Shown: in pieces, positions 22,891 through 37,800 of the stretch
How positions within the stretch are numbered: the stretch's first letter is position 1
How the letters are laid out: the number at the start of each line of letters is the position of its first letter
Notes under the pieces: generated by a model
The model's input: the letters and a program-made list of their open reading frames with translations, nothing else
Databases searched by the model: none
Told to the model about the DNA's origin: nothing
Source: Cloeon dipterum
Taxonomy: Eukaryota; Arthropoda; Insecta; Ephemeroptera; Baetidae
Reading direction: 5' to 3'
Assembly: GCF_949628265.1 (NCBI RefSeq)
Contig: NC_088787.1
Span: 35,142,844-35,206,843, forward strand
Length of the DNA stretch: 64,000 nt
Translations under genes and position numbers: made by a program

Positions 22891-25800
22891 CTGAAAATAT
22901 TAAAATAAATAAAAATGGTCAAAATTCAAGTCTATTTCGTTAATAAAAGCATTTTTTCTCTCATAAATATTATAAAAATGGAAATTATGTATTTAAAAAA
23001 CAAAAAATGTTATTTTTGACACAATAATTCCACCAATAGAGAAAATTCTTTGTGTTCGAGCCACTAAAAGATGGTGCCAACCGTATATCAACAATTTTTG
23101 AATATTCGCGGGCATTTTTAATGGCGAATTTTCATATAAAATCGTCCTGTTGTTCAAACTTGGCGGATTAAAAATTAATTTGACAGTTTAAAGGCCAAAT
23201 ACGGTTGCACCAACCGCATTAAATAATTTTTCTTAACGGCTTTCGTGATTGGCTGAACCAATTTTTCTCGTCAAATGAAATCTTAAATGCCAAGAATGTT
23301 CAAAATCACGATTTTACCTAAAAATCGCAGTGAAAACAGCCCTTAACTTGATAATCAATGGTGGCGCCATCTATTAGGAGCTCTTAAACTATTTATATAC
23401 CTGGCTGCTCCTCGTCCAGGGGTGCGTCAACCTGATTGGGGTCCTTCAGTTCGAGGTGTCTGAGCCAAAAGGCGTGGAGAATTCCGTAAGCGCACCCTCC
23501 TGCAGCCGCCATGTACCCCATCGCCTGGAAAGCCTCCCTGGCGCCGACCTCAGAAATTAAAAAGCCGCCCACGAAGCTCCCGAAGCCACGACCTGAAATT
23601 TTAATTGAAAAAATGGCTGGTTAATGATATCTATGTATTAAATTTTTGGGGTGGGAGAAATTGGGATAGGAAATCTTACTGGAGAGCGACAGCGGGCCTA
23701 ATTCCTAATTCGCGTTTGCAGGCACTCAAGTTTTGAAGGTTTTTAAAAATTAGGGTAAACAAAAAATCACGATAATTTTCGTGTCAGACGATCGCCATAT
23801 TTATTTATTAATTTTTTACTGTTTTACGTACGCCCACCACATGTGCCAACGTGATAACAAATTTAATTTACTGTTCTTGAGAGAAAAAGCACCAACACAT
23901 CTATTATTCGATTTAATATTAATAAAATCTTATCTTTAAGTATAAATAAAAATTCTTAAAAACTTTTTAAAGACATGAATGAGATTAATCAATTTTGATA
24001 AGAATATCATGCTGTTGGTAGCACTGTTTGAAAGCTCTTCTCTCCGCCGGCTTCTCCACCTGACAAGCCGGAAGTCGCTCCCAGTCACAATTTTTTCATT
24101 TTCCTGGCTGCCTTTAGTGCAAAATTGTTTATTATAGTAACATAAATCAAAGGAAACTTAAAATAATATATTTTGTCTTTTAAAACTGCAGAATTTGTTT
24201 ATTTTTTGCTTTTAAATCATCTCGTTACTCGGCGAATACACGCGGGAATTAACGAGCCGGCACGAACTTTCTCGAAAGTCTCCCTCTTCGTGGCGCGTTG
24301 ACCAATAGGAACCGATGTTCTTGATGAAGTGGCGAAGTGGCTCAGCCTGTCTTCCGGTTTCGAATTAGTAAAAGAGCGTTCTTTTTCCTAAATACCTTCC
24401 ATCTTGGGATACGTTACTTCGGATTTCGTCTTAATTTTGTGTTTTTGTGCTAGTGCGACCGTTATTCCGGATTCCGGCTCTTAAAGTTGGACTGCTTGGA
24501 CAAGTGCTTGTTGTCTACCTTTTTAGCCATTTATAGTTTTTATTGCCGATGATTTTGGGCTTGTTTTGAGCCCATCCTTTTAATCTTGAAGCGGATCGCT
24601 GACTGTCTCCCACTGAAATGGCTGAAAACAAGCCGAAGTCGTCCAACCGCAGGTTCGTAATTTTATTTTAGCAAAATTCGATTTATAATTTATTGATATT
24701 CAGGGATGTACCTGAGAAGCGGTTCAGGGTTTACATCAACAGGGTCCCTGCGAATATGACTGAGGTGTGTTTAAATCCTTAACTTTGTAAGGTTTATTTT
24801 CAATTAATTTGTGTTTAGGCTAAGATGAAGGAGATTATCTCTAGCATTACGCCCGTGAAGCCAAATTATTGCAGATTATGTCTGTGCCGCGACAAATTGA
24901 CGGGCGACTCTAGAGGGGAAAAGTACCTGCTCCTCGAGTTCGAACGCAGAGAGTAAGACCGCAATATTTAACACTTGGAAAATTTCTAAGTGGATTTTCC
25001 AGGCCGGCGGACGCAATTCACCAGAAGCTTCACGGCAAAGAGCCAAACAATTTTCTAGTGAGAGTGCAGAAGAGGGAGTTTTTCCCATTTGCCAGTGCCA
25101 AAACCTGGGGCCAGCCGCCGAAGAATTCGTACGAACGGAATGACCTAGGCAAGGACCAGAATGGTGCCAGCAGGTTCGACCCTTCTAACCGTCTTAATAA
25201 TTCTTGAGGCGAATTTTGAATTATGTCCAGGATGCTTGCTAGCTCTTCAAACGAGATCAGGGGCTTCCAGGGCTCATTCGGCAGCCCTCCCGCGCAGTCG
25301 AGCCCGATGATGGGCGTGCCGACCCTGCGGCGAATGACCGAGGGTGGCCAAGTTTGCATCGGCTGCGGCTGCGTGACCCAGCTCAACTGCTCCACGTGCT
25401 TCACGCCCTTCTGCAGCAGTTTCTGCATGGGCAAATTCTGCCAGCCCAGTCACCCTTATGAGTGCCGCTGCCTCCTTGTTGACCCCAGGTGCACAATATA
25501 AGTACCTCGTCGACTAATTTTTACTTCTATCCGAAAATTATCTGGTTATGCTGGATTTTTTCTTTGGCTGGAATATTTTATGATAGAATTGTTACTGATG
25601 GTATGTAGAAAATGGAGTGAAATCCTCTCGGGAAGTCTTATTAAGGGTCGGAGGTCATTTAAGAGCAATTTTCTAAATATTTTTTGGTTTATGAAGGCTT
25701 TTAAATCAACTTACGGGTTTCCAAGTACTTTTTAAACGTTAAAAGCTACAAATTATCCTATTTTCAGGCGATTATTACTATTATAAATGAAAATTCAATG

Positions 25801-28800
25801 AAATGTTTTAAGTTTAGAGATTTAATCTGCTCGAGGTTAAAAATGAATCCATAAATTGATGCTTATGTCCACCACTTGATCACTATTCTGATTTTCTTTA
25901 TTTGTTGCCAGTTCACCGATGGAGATGCAAGTTCCTAGCTTCAATTCCTGGTTCAAGAATTGGCACAGAACGAACAATGCCAAGCCAAAGGTACTTATTT
26001 CACTACACAATTTTTACTTGTCACTTTTTATTTAATTCTGAGGGCTTGCCTCTTGCTAGTCTTTTAATGTTAAATTCTGAATAATCTTAACAATGAGGAT
26101 GGCCAGAACAGTAAACAAAAATGCAAAATTGTTGCCAAAAATGTACAATTGGGATAAAATTATGTTTAAAACCAGTCCTTAACTGTTTAAAACAGTTGAC
26201 AAGTTCCGGAAAAAAATCTTCCTATTTTCAATAACCAACGCAACTTTCTAATTGGAATTTTAAGCAGTATAAAAAAGTGAAGGGAGCCTTAGAAGAGAAA
26301 TTTATAAAGGGAAAGACTCGTCAGTTGAAGCTGCCACCATTGAAGCATTATAAATTATTTTCTATGTCCAGTTTGGTGAGTGTTCAAAGACCATCAACAA
26401 CAACAACAGCATTGTCGCCCGTGGTGGCGGCTTGAGGCCAAAGCCATCGTCGTTGGACTCGTCTGACACGGCTTCTGGTGGCAGCACCGGCAGCATCAAC
26501 AACTCCCTAGAGGAATCTGTGCAGAACCTGAGCCTGCAGGACTCTGAGAGCGAGTCCAACTCCAAGAAGAGCGAGCAGTACGAGGAGAAAAAGCAGTATC
26601 AGCAGGTGCCGTTGAAGAACTGGAAGCCCAACTGCGCCTCCACCCCGTTCTTTCCGTCCTTCGCTGCCCCCTCCACCGCTGGAGAGCCTCAGCAGTTCGT
26701 GCGACACACTGCTCCGCCGGTGAAAATTAATTTTCATTTCTAGGCGCATTAGTTTTGGATTTTAAAAAGATTTATATTAAATTTGTATAAATACAATCGT
26801 TTGTGCCGCGGAAATATGGCCTGTCGGTTGCCCGCCCACCACAAGTCAAGCTGACCGGAGTTTTAAGTAGCTCATGGAGAGGTCTACCACATGGAGCTAA
26901 ATTCACTCCAAATGTGGGCGATGCAGTCGATGCAGCGGGGTATTAAAGTGGGCGGGGCGAACGATCGGCCAAATTTCCGCGGCACGAACAAGAGTTAGCT
27001 GATCGAAGTGAAGTTATAGCTCTAGGCGATAGTACTTGGAGAGGTTTACATGCCGCGGCAATTTGGCCCACCGCCTTATCTCCGCATCGCCCTCTTAAAT
27101 CAGCTGATCGTAGGGAAGTTAGCGTCCACGTGGTAGACCTTTCCCAGCTAACACCACTCCTATGAGTTAACTCGTTTGGGCGATGCTGAGGGATTTGAAA
27201 GTGGGCGGGGGGAACGATCGGACCAATTTCCGCGACCTAAGCTTATATATTATTGATTGCAGGTGTTCATGAGCGCCATGCCATTCGCTGCTCAGTGCCA
27301 GATGATGGGCCCCGTGATGCCAGGGTCGGCCATGATGCAGCCTTGCTACGTGCTGCTGCCGCCGAACCAGCAGCTGATGATGCTGCCCTTCGACCAGCAA
27401 CAGCAGCAGTGGGTTGATGGCCAGCAAGTGGACTACCCATACCCATACCCAGGCGCCGGATGCTGCATGCTCCCTTACCCGGCCTTTAATTAGTTTTCGT
27501 GTCTTAAAAATTTCTCTTTCTATTCTCACTTCGTGCTCGGCATTCCTCTTCGGTTTTAAATAAAAAGTCTGCCGTTTAAATTAAATTACTGTGGCTGATT
27601 TTCTTCCTGGCTTTGCATTTTCACACCTCATGTATTGCAAGTTTATGTGGTTGGCTATATTTTTATAATTATTTAAAATGATGTAATGATTATGTAGAGA
27701 GCTAAAACAATGCATGAATAAACTAAAACGGGCATTCCACTGCATTTTGGCGAGGTTTTACTGGTGCTTCTTGAAAAACACGGATGTTGGAGTAGCAATT
27801 TTAGTTTGCATGGCATCTTGCCATTGAACAGAACTGTCTTGTGAAAAATTTCAAAGGGTGATTTTATCAAGAAAGCCTAATTTTTCCACACCCGAAGACA
27901 TTGCACCTATATGATTCCACCCAGAAACTGATGTTTCAACGACGACGGCCTCTGATCACAACCAATTCGGCTTTGAATAGAAAATTCTTTGGATTATTAA
28001 AAGAACAGGAATTTTTGACGGAGCTTACAGGATGAAACGGATTGCGGAATAGTGAAAACTCTGGTTAGCGATGTGTGAAGGTGTAAAAGCACGGAGGCTA
28101 TGTTGCCAAGTCGCTTTCCTCCTAGCTGGCCAAGAATTTCCGGATCGAATTCGGAATCTCCTGGTTTTCGTTGATTTTTGGTTTTATTCACATTCGAAAT
28201 GGAAAATAGGCGTGGAACGCCACCTTTCACGCCCAATTTCCGCGAATTTATCGCTGCTCTTACGCGATCTATTTTCGCTCGGCGGAGAACTGCCGACGTT
28301 GCTATTCAATGCACCTCTGTAATTATGTGTTGACGGCTTCTGATTGGCTACCGAACTTTTGGCTTGTTGGCGGCTACTCAAAAGCATAATAATTATGTAT
28401 TTCAGAATTTGAGTATGTATAGAACTTGGTTCTAATTAGCTAACAAGATAACTAGTACAAGTAAGCAAAAATTAAGCCGCCGCCAACTGTTCTAAAGAAG
28501 CATCCATTTCCATTCCGCAGTCTTCATGTACAGTATTATGTAATTTGAAATTCTTTGCGCGGTTGTTTAGAATTCTTGCGGTATTCTTCCGCGTTAAATT
28601 GAATTTCTTGCACGTTAAAATGGTTAAAACGAACTTATTGCGCCCCAGTCTGGTTTTGAGAAGGAATTTTGATTTGGAAAGGCAGAATTCTGTAATTTTG
28701 GCCAGTATAATGAGGTGCCCCATTCATATTTTTTATGGCGGGAAAATATGTTCCCTCTTATTAATGATATTAACCCAAGAATTTGACAGAACAACTCTCG

Positions 28801-31800
28801 AGAATTTCAATTTTAAGTCAAAAAAACAATGAACTTGACTGAGAAAATTGCAATAGATTATTCAGTTTCCTTTCAGAAATTAATTATGGTTTAATGAGAA
28901 AAAAAATATTTGAATTGAAATTGAAAAGATGAATGGAGCAAAGCGCGGCGGAGTGCAGCAGATGAGAGCGCGCGATAATGTATTGCACGGCAGACTTGCT
29001 TGACGAGCGAGCGCTTAATAAAGTCGTGCACATTAGTTGCGATATCAAAGCCCGGCGCCGGCGTTGCCGCCGTGTCGGAAATGAAGCGGCGCGCAGTGAG
29101 CCGCGAGATGAAAGTCTGCTAGCTCTCGAGAGCGGCTAATTATCGCGCGCGTTGTCGTTGGGCGCCGCGGGATGCTTTTGCTTTGCATCGCTCCCTGCCT
29201 GCGCCGCCGACGGACAGACAAAACAGAGCTGCTCATTTTTCCACGCCCTTCATTTCTTGTCAAAATAGCGCTGCAAGCGGCAAAAAGACTCGAAACTTTG
29301 CGAGAATATTTTGGTGTGAATTCCTCTTTATTATTTCTGTCGGTTTTCTTTTCTGGAAAAAAATAATATTTTGCTTCTGGTCCGAGAACGTTATATTTTT
29401 AAGGTTTTTAAGAGGATTTTTTCCAGCGTGGGCCAGATGTGCGATAAAATTGGTTTGGGCTGCGCAGATCCAAGATGGCGTCTGAATGTGGGAAACCAAA
29501 AGCTCTCTTTGGATTGCCGTATGAGTGTCAATAAGAGTTTGACACAAATTACAAGCTATGCAAATTATGTCACAAGATTGACGAAAACATTATTCTTTTC
29601 GCGCATTTTCACGTGACCGTTTTTTTCACGCCATACTTTTTTTAAAGACCGTCTTTGCTGAAGTTTCTGAGCACACCAATCGATTCCTGAGGGTCCAATT
29701 AGGTTAAATGGATTTTTCCGATCAAAAAGTGCAGCGCGACGCGCGAATTTTTCCCGCCAAAACAATATGAACGTTTATGCGAGAACTGCGCACGCGTCAG
29801 AGCTGGTTTGAGCACTTGCAGAGAGACCGCAGCTGTACGAATGAATTCTTTGTCAGATCCAGCCAGCTCTGACGCATGCGCAGTCCTCGCTTATTCGTTC
29901 ATATTGTTTTGGCGGGAAAACAGTTCAGACGTCGCGCTGCACTTTTTTGAGGCTATTTGGTCAACAATGCGAAATGTTCTTAACTGTCGGCCTGCTGTAG
30001 GGAGATTTAAAAAAAATGAGACAATATTCGAAAGTGGCTGTGATTTTTGAGCAGAGAGTGCTGTCAAGACGAAATTAAGTGGCATTAGGTGCTGAGCTGA
30101 CAATGCACGCGGTGGCGGCGGCGGCAGCGGGGGCGGATATGTGTGCCGAGGCGATAAACTCGTGGCCCATTGTTTGGCTGCTGCAAAATACACGCGGCGG
30201 CTTTCTCGGGGAGCACGGGCTGCGCATCATCAAAAAGCAATTTCACTGCTCTCTCTCTCTCGTCGTGCTTAATGCTCTCCTTATACACGCTTGCATGCGT
30301 CGCTGTATTAATATACGCGCACGCCGGCCTGGCAGACAAACTGCAAACTCCGTCGATCAAGAGCCTGTTTAAATTTGGCTACTTAGACGCACGCCGAGTT
30401 CCGCTCTCGGCGTCATCGTCTTCGCAAATAATCTCAATCAGCAAAAAGCAGGCACTAATTGATTTCCAATTTTCGTGATTTTCAGTTTTCTACCTCGGGA
30501 AATTATTGATAACAATTATTTTGAACAATCATTACTAGAATCCTCCTGAAACTGAAAGATTTAGAGAGAAAATTAAGTGGATTGTGAATTTCCCCGCCCA
30601 AAAAGTTTAACATACATGGAGATTTAGGTCCTAAGGATTATGAAAAATTAAAAAAATCAATAGGCAGCGGTGTAAATTTTGGAGAAAATCTGCCTCAAAG
30701 TTAGCATTGTTTTAAACGGAGAATTCTTAAAGGAATTTTGCAATCGCGATTTTTACTGAATTTCCACATTTCCCCAAAGAAAGACTCGCACTGTCAGATA
30801 GATCTCGATCAGAGGATTCCAAATCATGGGAGAAAACATGGTAAGCGCTGGAAATTTCGGAGAAAACTGGCAAAAACCATCTGATTGGGCAAAAAAAGGG
30901 CGTGGCTCTCGCTTCTTAATTACGATTTCACAGTCGGAAAGAGTTGAAAAGCAATGAATCTGCCACTGTAAATCAATAAAAAAATTATTTTTGATTTGCG
31001 GAGTCTCTGCGATAGCCCCATAATAAGGGCCCGATTTTAGCTCTGAAAATTATTAAAATAAAATAACAAAATTTTCTGAGATGATTGTCGAATAAATTAA
31101 CTTAACTTTGGGTCTGTTGACTTTTCCCAAACGGCCAGTTGAAATTTTCAGACGAATTTGGTGCGAAAATAAATTTGAGACAAATTTTGAGCAATATCTG
31201 AAACATTTTTTTCTGAGATGAATGTGTGGATAACTTACTTCAAACGATTTCATCGGAAACGCCAGCCGGAGGGGGAAGAGGGCTTTGTTTATTTTAATGA
31301 TGTGCGGAGGGCAGAGTTGAGTCCTTCCACCAACAGTCAAAGAAATTTAAACACTGTGGTCGGCTAGCGGAAATGTAAATTATATAGGAAAATAAGTTAA
31401 ATTTATTCTCCGGAAAATATGACTCGTATATTTACCGAAAAATTGAAATGGCCAAAATTAAGAATGATTTTATGGAACAAAAATTACTTCCGGTGATACC
31501 GACACATTCAAATTGAAATTTTAAAAATGTATCATGTCTGAAAATTGGTTTCGTTTCGTCAACTTGTTTTTTTTACAAAATAATTTTTAAATTAAAAAAA
31601 AAAATTGCGTTTCTGCCTTTTGATGAAAGTTGGAACGTTTCAAATATCAAAACCCTTCTTTTTGCTCGGTTTTGTTCACGTAAATATTCATCAAATTCAA
31701 ACCAGTTTCAAATATCTTTTTATTCGTGTTGAAGCAGCTTTTATCAACCAATAAATACTATTTTACTGCGAGGAAATACGCAAGAGATCTTAGGGGGAAG

Positions 31801-34800
31801 GGAAGAGGGCTATGTTTGTATTAGAGATGTGTGGGGGGCAGAGTTCGGTTTTCACCATCACTCGCCCCCCTGCTCCAAAAATTACCAAGAGTTTTATTCT
31901 GGAATCTTCATTCTTCAAACAATTTAATGCGCAACAACAGACCCAACGAAAAGAGCTTGCAGCGATGTGTGTCTCAGATGTTGACCCAAAAGTCCGGCTT
32001 TTAAATTTAGTTTCCCTCCATTATTTCAAAACTCACCAGATTGAACAGTTAAAATATTGGATTTGAAATTTACAAACCGAATTTCAGCTTAAACTGTCCT
32101 CTTTCCATTAATTTCGTTTAGTTTGTAGCTTTAGCGAGTCAAAAATAAGCAGTGACATCTATTATCTATTTGTGAGCGAAAGAATTCTATGAGGAAGATT
32201 GGCACCGTGTATTCCCTCCCCTTTTCAATTTCCTATATAGAAAGCCTGTTTGCTTTTGTCCAATGCAAATCCTCAATTATTTTTCTTTTATCTTCTCACA
32301 TTTAAATTTTCATAATTTTTCTCATCCTGGAAGCAGTTAATTAATTTCTTTTGCTCACTAAAGGGGGTGTAGCCCCGGTAAAATTCAATAAATTGGATTT
32401 TGGGGCAATTTTGGTAAAATATTTTAATTTATAATATAATATATTTAAATGACAAATCACGATCATTCCACTTTAAATTATTATGGCGATTTAATAATCA
32501 GTTCTGGGAAATTGTTCTGTTGTTGACGGACACAAATTATGAAATTGTACATATTATTTTGTTGCAGTTCTCGTGACTAATTAATTTAAATTTGCATGCA
32601 GACCGTGCAAACAGCAGATGAGCAATTTAATTAATTAGGCGGGCGGCTTAATTGGGGCGCTGTTGAATAATTAATCGGGCGACGCCGTTTGACTGTGTGC
32701 GAATGCGAATAAACAAGTTAAAAGCAGGCTGAATGCTTATGATCGATTCACATTTAGCGGTCGTCAATTATTTGACGAGAACCAATAAAACCACTCGCGC
32801 CTCACTTATTCCCTCTGCTAACTGTGTGTTTGTGTTTATTTATATTTCATTTTGCTGCCGCGTTGCGGTTTATTTAATTAGCGGAATTTTAAAGTATGCA
32901 ACGAGCTTCACAATTCGAATTCGCAGGTTGCATACTTTTTAAATTTGCAGGTGGTTCTTCATTTATATTGAAAAGAAGTACAGATTGCACAAAATTTATT
33001 TATTAAAATTACAGGGCGCAGATTATGGCGTCTGGTAGAGTACGGCGGGAAAGGTGCGATCAATGAATTACGCCGGTAATTGGCGAATCGACCGTTAGAT
33101 GGCACATCAGGCTAATGGAAATATAACAAAACACGCGGGAATAAAATTATTAGGGCGGCACGCCTCATTTTTGACGCTTCTGATTACCTGCTGGACTTTC
33201 TCCTGATTGGCATCCATTATTTTGACGCCATATTTAATTCTGACCGGCAAAGAACCAAACACAGATCGCAACCCGGCCCCCGGTGGGAATTGCGCCTGCG
33301 CAGAAGGTTTTAAATTGGGTCACGCATGCGCAGGGATGAGTTTCAGCCTCCCTGTGAGATGAAAAAGCGATCTGATTATTCTGCGCATGCTTCAGATGCC
33401 CACAAGTTTACTGCGCAGCTTCAAAATGGGCGAACCTTTCAAGCTGACTGACAATTTTGTTGTTATATCTTTTCTAACACCTGATTATCCCTGTAATTGG
33501 CGAATCGACCGTTAGATGGCACATCAGGCGATTGGAAATGTAACGAAATATGCGGGAATTAAATTGTTAGGTCCGGCACGCCTCTTTTTCGACGCTTTTG
33601 ATTGGCCGCTGGACTCTTTCCTGATTGGCCTCCATTAATTCAACGCCATATTGACTTCTAACCGGCAAGAACCAACACAGATCGCGACCAGGCACTGGCC
33701 GGTGTTTAAATTGAAATAACATAGAAACTCGGAAAACCATCTTTAAGGCAAGGAAATATATTTGAGCTTTTCGGAGATCTAAAATTGCTGCACAATGTTA
33801 GGAAAGGCAAAAGAAAGTCAGTTAAGTGACTCAAAATGCTTAAATAGCTCAACAGGCTGGTTTTTGCACATTTCCAGCAGCTCCTATTTATTTAATGTAT
33901 AATTTGTTCGAAAGCTCAGTTGAAAAAATCTGAACTTCTAGGATTCATTGGTATTTAATTAAAAGTTTGAAAGGTAATCCTTAAAAAATGGAAAACTCCT
34001 TTTTCTGAAATTAAATTAACAATGAAAATAATATATAGCACGCAATTTTAAGAGAGAGAGAGAGAGAAAATGTTCAACGGTGCTCTCCAATCAATTAAGA
34101 GCAATTAAATGTTTGAAAATTAAGAATTTGTTATTCTATTAGGAACTAGTAAATTATTAAAGAACTTACTTCCAGATAAAATGCAAACTGAAGGCGAAAT
34201 TTTTTCAAATGCCCAAAAATAACTTGGCTGAATAATTTACTCTTTAAAATTTTAAAAAAGTTGTTGGTCGAATCGAACACTGAGCGTGATTGATTCGCCC
34301 CTGGTGCGCTAGAGGTTTTTGTCACGCCAGAAATTCCAGACCAAGCAACATATTGTTCTCTTTGTTCATACATGAAATTTTTTAGCCGTACAGTATGTAA
34401 TCTCTTTAGGTGGTCGCGCGAGCCACATTTGAAGCAAAATCGCTTCAACAAATGTTTATTTCCCAGCAGTAAAATTAATTAAAAAATAACCTTTTTCTGG
34501 ATCTGCTTAATTTTCCCCCAAAAATAAAATGAAAATCTTGGAAAAATTATAAAAATAGAATTTAATACGGACAGGGACATCCGGCTCAGAGGAACAACCT
34601 TAACGCAAAAAGTACAAAAAAATCTGAATTAATTATAAAGCAATATAATCGGAAAAATTAATGGATGTGTCTGTTTCATGAGACACGCCATCCATCATTG
34701 ACTGATTGTGAGGAGAGAATATTATTTCAAGTCTTTGAATACGTCTCTCTCGCTCTGTGCATTTGAATTAAGTGCGCGCGAGCGTCCTTTGAAGAGCCAC

Positions 34801-37800
34801 CGCGGCTCAATTACGCAAAAGGTGTGCGGCAGAGCAGCGGCGACGGCGAGGCAGGGCAGGGCAGGGCTCGGGGATTAATTGATTAAATCACGCTGCGAGA
34901 GCACTCACCGAGACTGAAGTGGGCCATGCCGAGGATGCCGATGATGGAGGCGAGCAGGTTGTGCGGCGCCAGCAGCGTGCAATACGTCGCCGCCGCCACC
35001 CACATCAGGTGCACGGCCGACGCCTCCATCGCCTCGAATGGGAAACTCCACCACGGATCGCTGGAAATTCAATTCAAAATTGACATAAAATTTAACAAAT
35101 TTTAAAGAGCGTATTTGACGAAGTTTCTGAGCACACCAATCGATTCCTAAGGGTCGAATTAGGTTAAATGGATTTTTTTCCGATCAAAAAGTGCAGCGCG
35201 ACGTGCGAACTTTTTTCCCGCCAAAACAATATGAATGCGAGAACTGCGCATGCGTCAGAGCTGGCTCTTTAACAAAGAAGTCATTCGCACAGGCGGAATC
35301 TCTGCAAGTGCTCAAACCAGCTCTGACGCATGCGCAGTTCTCCCATATACGTTCATATTGTTTTAGCGGGAAAAAAGTTCGCTCGTCGCGCTGCACTATT
35401 TGATCAGAAAAAAATCCATTTAACCTAATTCGACCCTCAGGAATCGATTGGTGTGCTCAGAAACTACGTAAAATTCAGTCTTGATGAAAAATAGACAAAA
35501 AGCTAAACAATTTCCAAGGTTGCCGTTTTAATTTTGGAAAAAATCCGTTTAAAAATTGTCTCTTTATTGAAAAACCACAGTTAAGGGAGTTTCTCCTCAA
35601 AATTAACATCCCTTGTCAAAAACCTGACGATATCTTTTAATTTTTCGAGAAATTTGGGAAAATCTGAAATTTAACTGTTCCTGATTTATTGAAATAAATT
35701 GTTGCACAACTTCACGAACAAAAATCATTTAAAAAAATGCTACAGTCGACCAAATAATAAAGGTGTCATAGACCAAATCATTTAGTAATTATCTATGCGA
35801 TAGTTATAAATAATTTACGGAAAATTTAATTTTAAGTTTTTAAAATTAAAATTTAATTAGCAAATGAAATAACTTTTAGAACATTAATAATTATTAAAAT
35901 TAAATGAAATAAAAATAGCCTCAACGTTCTAAATGTTCTGATGAAAGGAAACAGGAAAAGGACACCAAGAAATATTAAAGTTTACTAAAGGCCAAAAAAC
36001 CACTAGCAGAGACACGCCAGTGAGGGGTGGAAAATCAATTCCAACCCCCAAAATAGTCAATCATAATTATTTACAATTGGTAAATGTTCAAAAAGTATCA
36101 CCAAAAAGTTCGTTTAAACATATTTTTTTAAATTTGCCAGTTTATTTCCTCTTTAATGGCGCTGAGTTTTTTTTTTGCACTTCCTTTGATTCCTCAAAAA
36201 CCAGAAACTTAAAGCCCCTGTTAGTTTTTTTTTATTTCATTTTTAAACTTTAAATTTTTGGTTGAAACGATTGACAGCGAGTGTTTTTATTTATTTATCG
36301 TGTTGGGGGTTAAACAAACTCACTCGATCAGGGAGTAGCCGATGAGTCTGAGGGAGTGCGAGAAGAAGGCGATCACGATGATGTTGACGTGGCCCACCTT
36401 CTTCGTGATCCGCTCGGCGCCGAACAGGAACGGCATGCTGCTCAAGGTGCCCACCGTCAACGTCAGACCTGATGAGGAAAATATAAATTCAATTTTTAGC
36501 ATTTTTTTTCAAGATTTTCATTTTTTTTTTTTTTTTTTGACAAAATTAAGCAGAGCCAGGAAAATGTTATTTTTTAATTAATTTTGCTGCTGGGAAATAA
36601 ACATTTGTTGAGGCGATTTTGCTTTAAATGTGGATCACGCGACCGGCTAAAGAGAATACACGGCTAAAATATTTTTTGCATATGCGCAAAATCTGCTGTT
36701 GCTTGGTCTGGAATTTCTGGCGTGTCAAAAACCTCTGGCGCACAAGGGGCGAATCAATCACGCTCAGTGTTCGATTAGACCAACAACTTTTTAATATTTT
36801 AAATTTTGAAGTCATTTTTGGCCATGTTTTTGAAAATATTTTGCCTTCCGGATTGTATTTAATCCAGCAAGTTCTTGAGGGACTATTTTGTGAATATTAT
36901 TTCATGCATTCTTGAAAAAATTGACCATTCTCTTGAATTAAATTTTTAATAATTTTACTACCCTTAATCTCGATCGGCTTTAAAAACTTTCAGTATTGCA
37001 AAAAGTGCACTTCGTTTGACCCGCTTAGACGACGAATAATAAAGAAAAACTCGCGCCTCTTCTGTAGTTTGATATTTTTTAAATAACTGAATATTGTTCA
37101 AATCTATATAAAGATTTAAAATTAATTTAGAACATTTAAAGATTAATTTTTTCGGATTTTTAAAAGCGCACTCTAAAAAATGAGTTTTTTTTAATTTCTT
37201 CCCGTTTTTTGTGGGTAAGGTTTGCAACTCAGGTTTCAATTAATTTTCTGATTATTATTGCTCTTGAACTCGAAGTGAAAACTGTCCGAGAGAAATTGAA
37301 TCAGGCTTCCCCTAACGAACTGGAAGGTGGGAGAGGCGGTAACCCCCACCCAAAGTACCACACGATTCCTTTTTTAAAAAGGCGCTGGTGAAAATCATGC
37401 GTAAAAATTACAATTTTTTATTTTATTTCCTAAATTTTAATTTTGTTTTTTGACAAAAATTATAGCAAACCCAAAAATAGCTAGTTTTAAAATAATTTTC
37501 TTGCTGTGGAATAAACATTTTACGAGAAGCGATTTTACTTCACATGAGGCCGGTTCACGAACGGCCAAAGAGAGTAAAATGTTTAATATTATTCCTTCAC
37601 AGCTAAGAGGCATCTCAGAGTTGTTGGTCTGGAATTTCTAACGTGACAAAATAAGTAGTCCTTGCACATACCAACAGCAAAAGGACTCTTTAGCTCACGT
37701 ATTAGAGTTCACAATGTACTAACAACTTTTTTACTTCTTTAAAAGACCGTGTTTTTAGCACACCAATCAATTATTTAGGGTCAAATTAGGTTAAATGGAT

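Noticed and set aside
22482..22943. 153-codon plus-strand frame
   Set aside because: Antisense of the GC-rich last exon of the MFSD6-like gene.
27167..27529. 120-codon minus-strand frame over the last RRM-MYND exon
   Set aside because: Shadow of the plus-strand coding exon, which has proper splice sites and phase.
31812..32066. Open frames with QQQTQRKELAAMCVADV in many module B copies
   Set aside because: The reading recurs in several copies but with different starts, different flanking frames and frequent breaks; it follows the repeat, not a conserved protein. Worth a codon test but not called.
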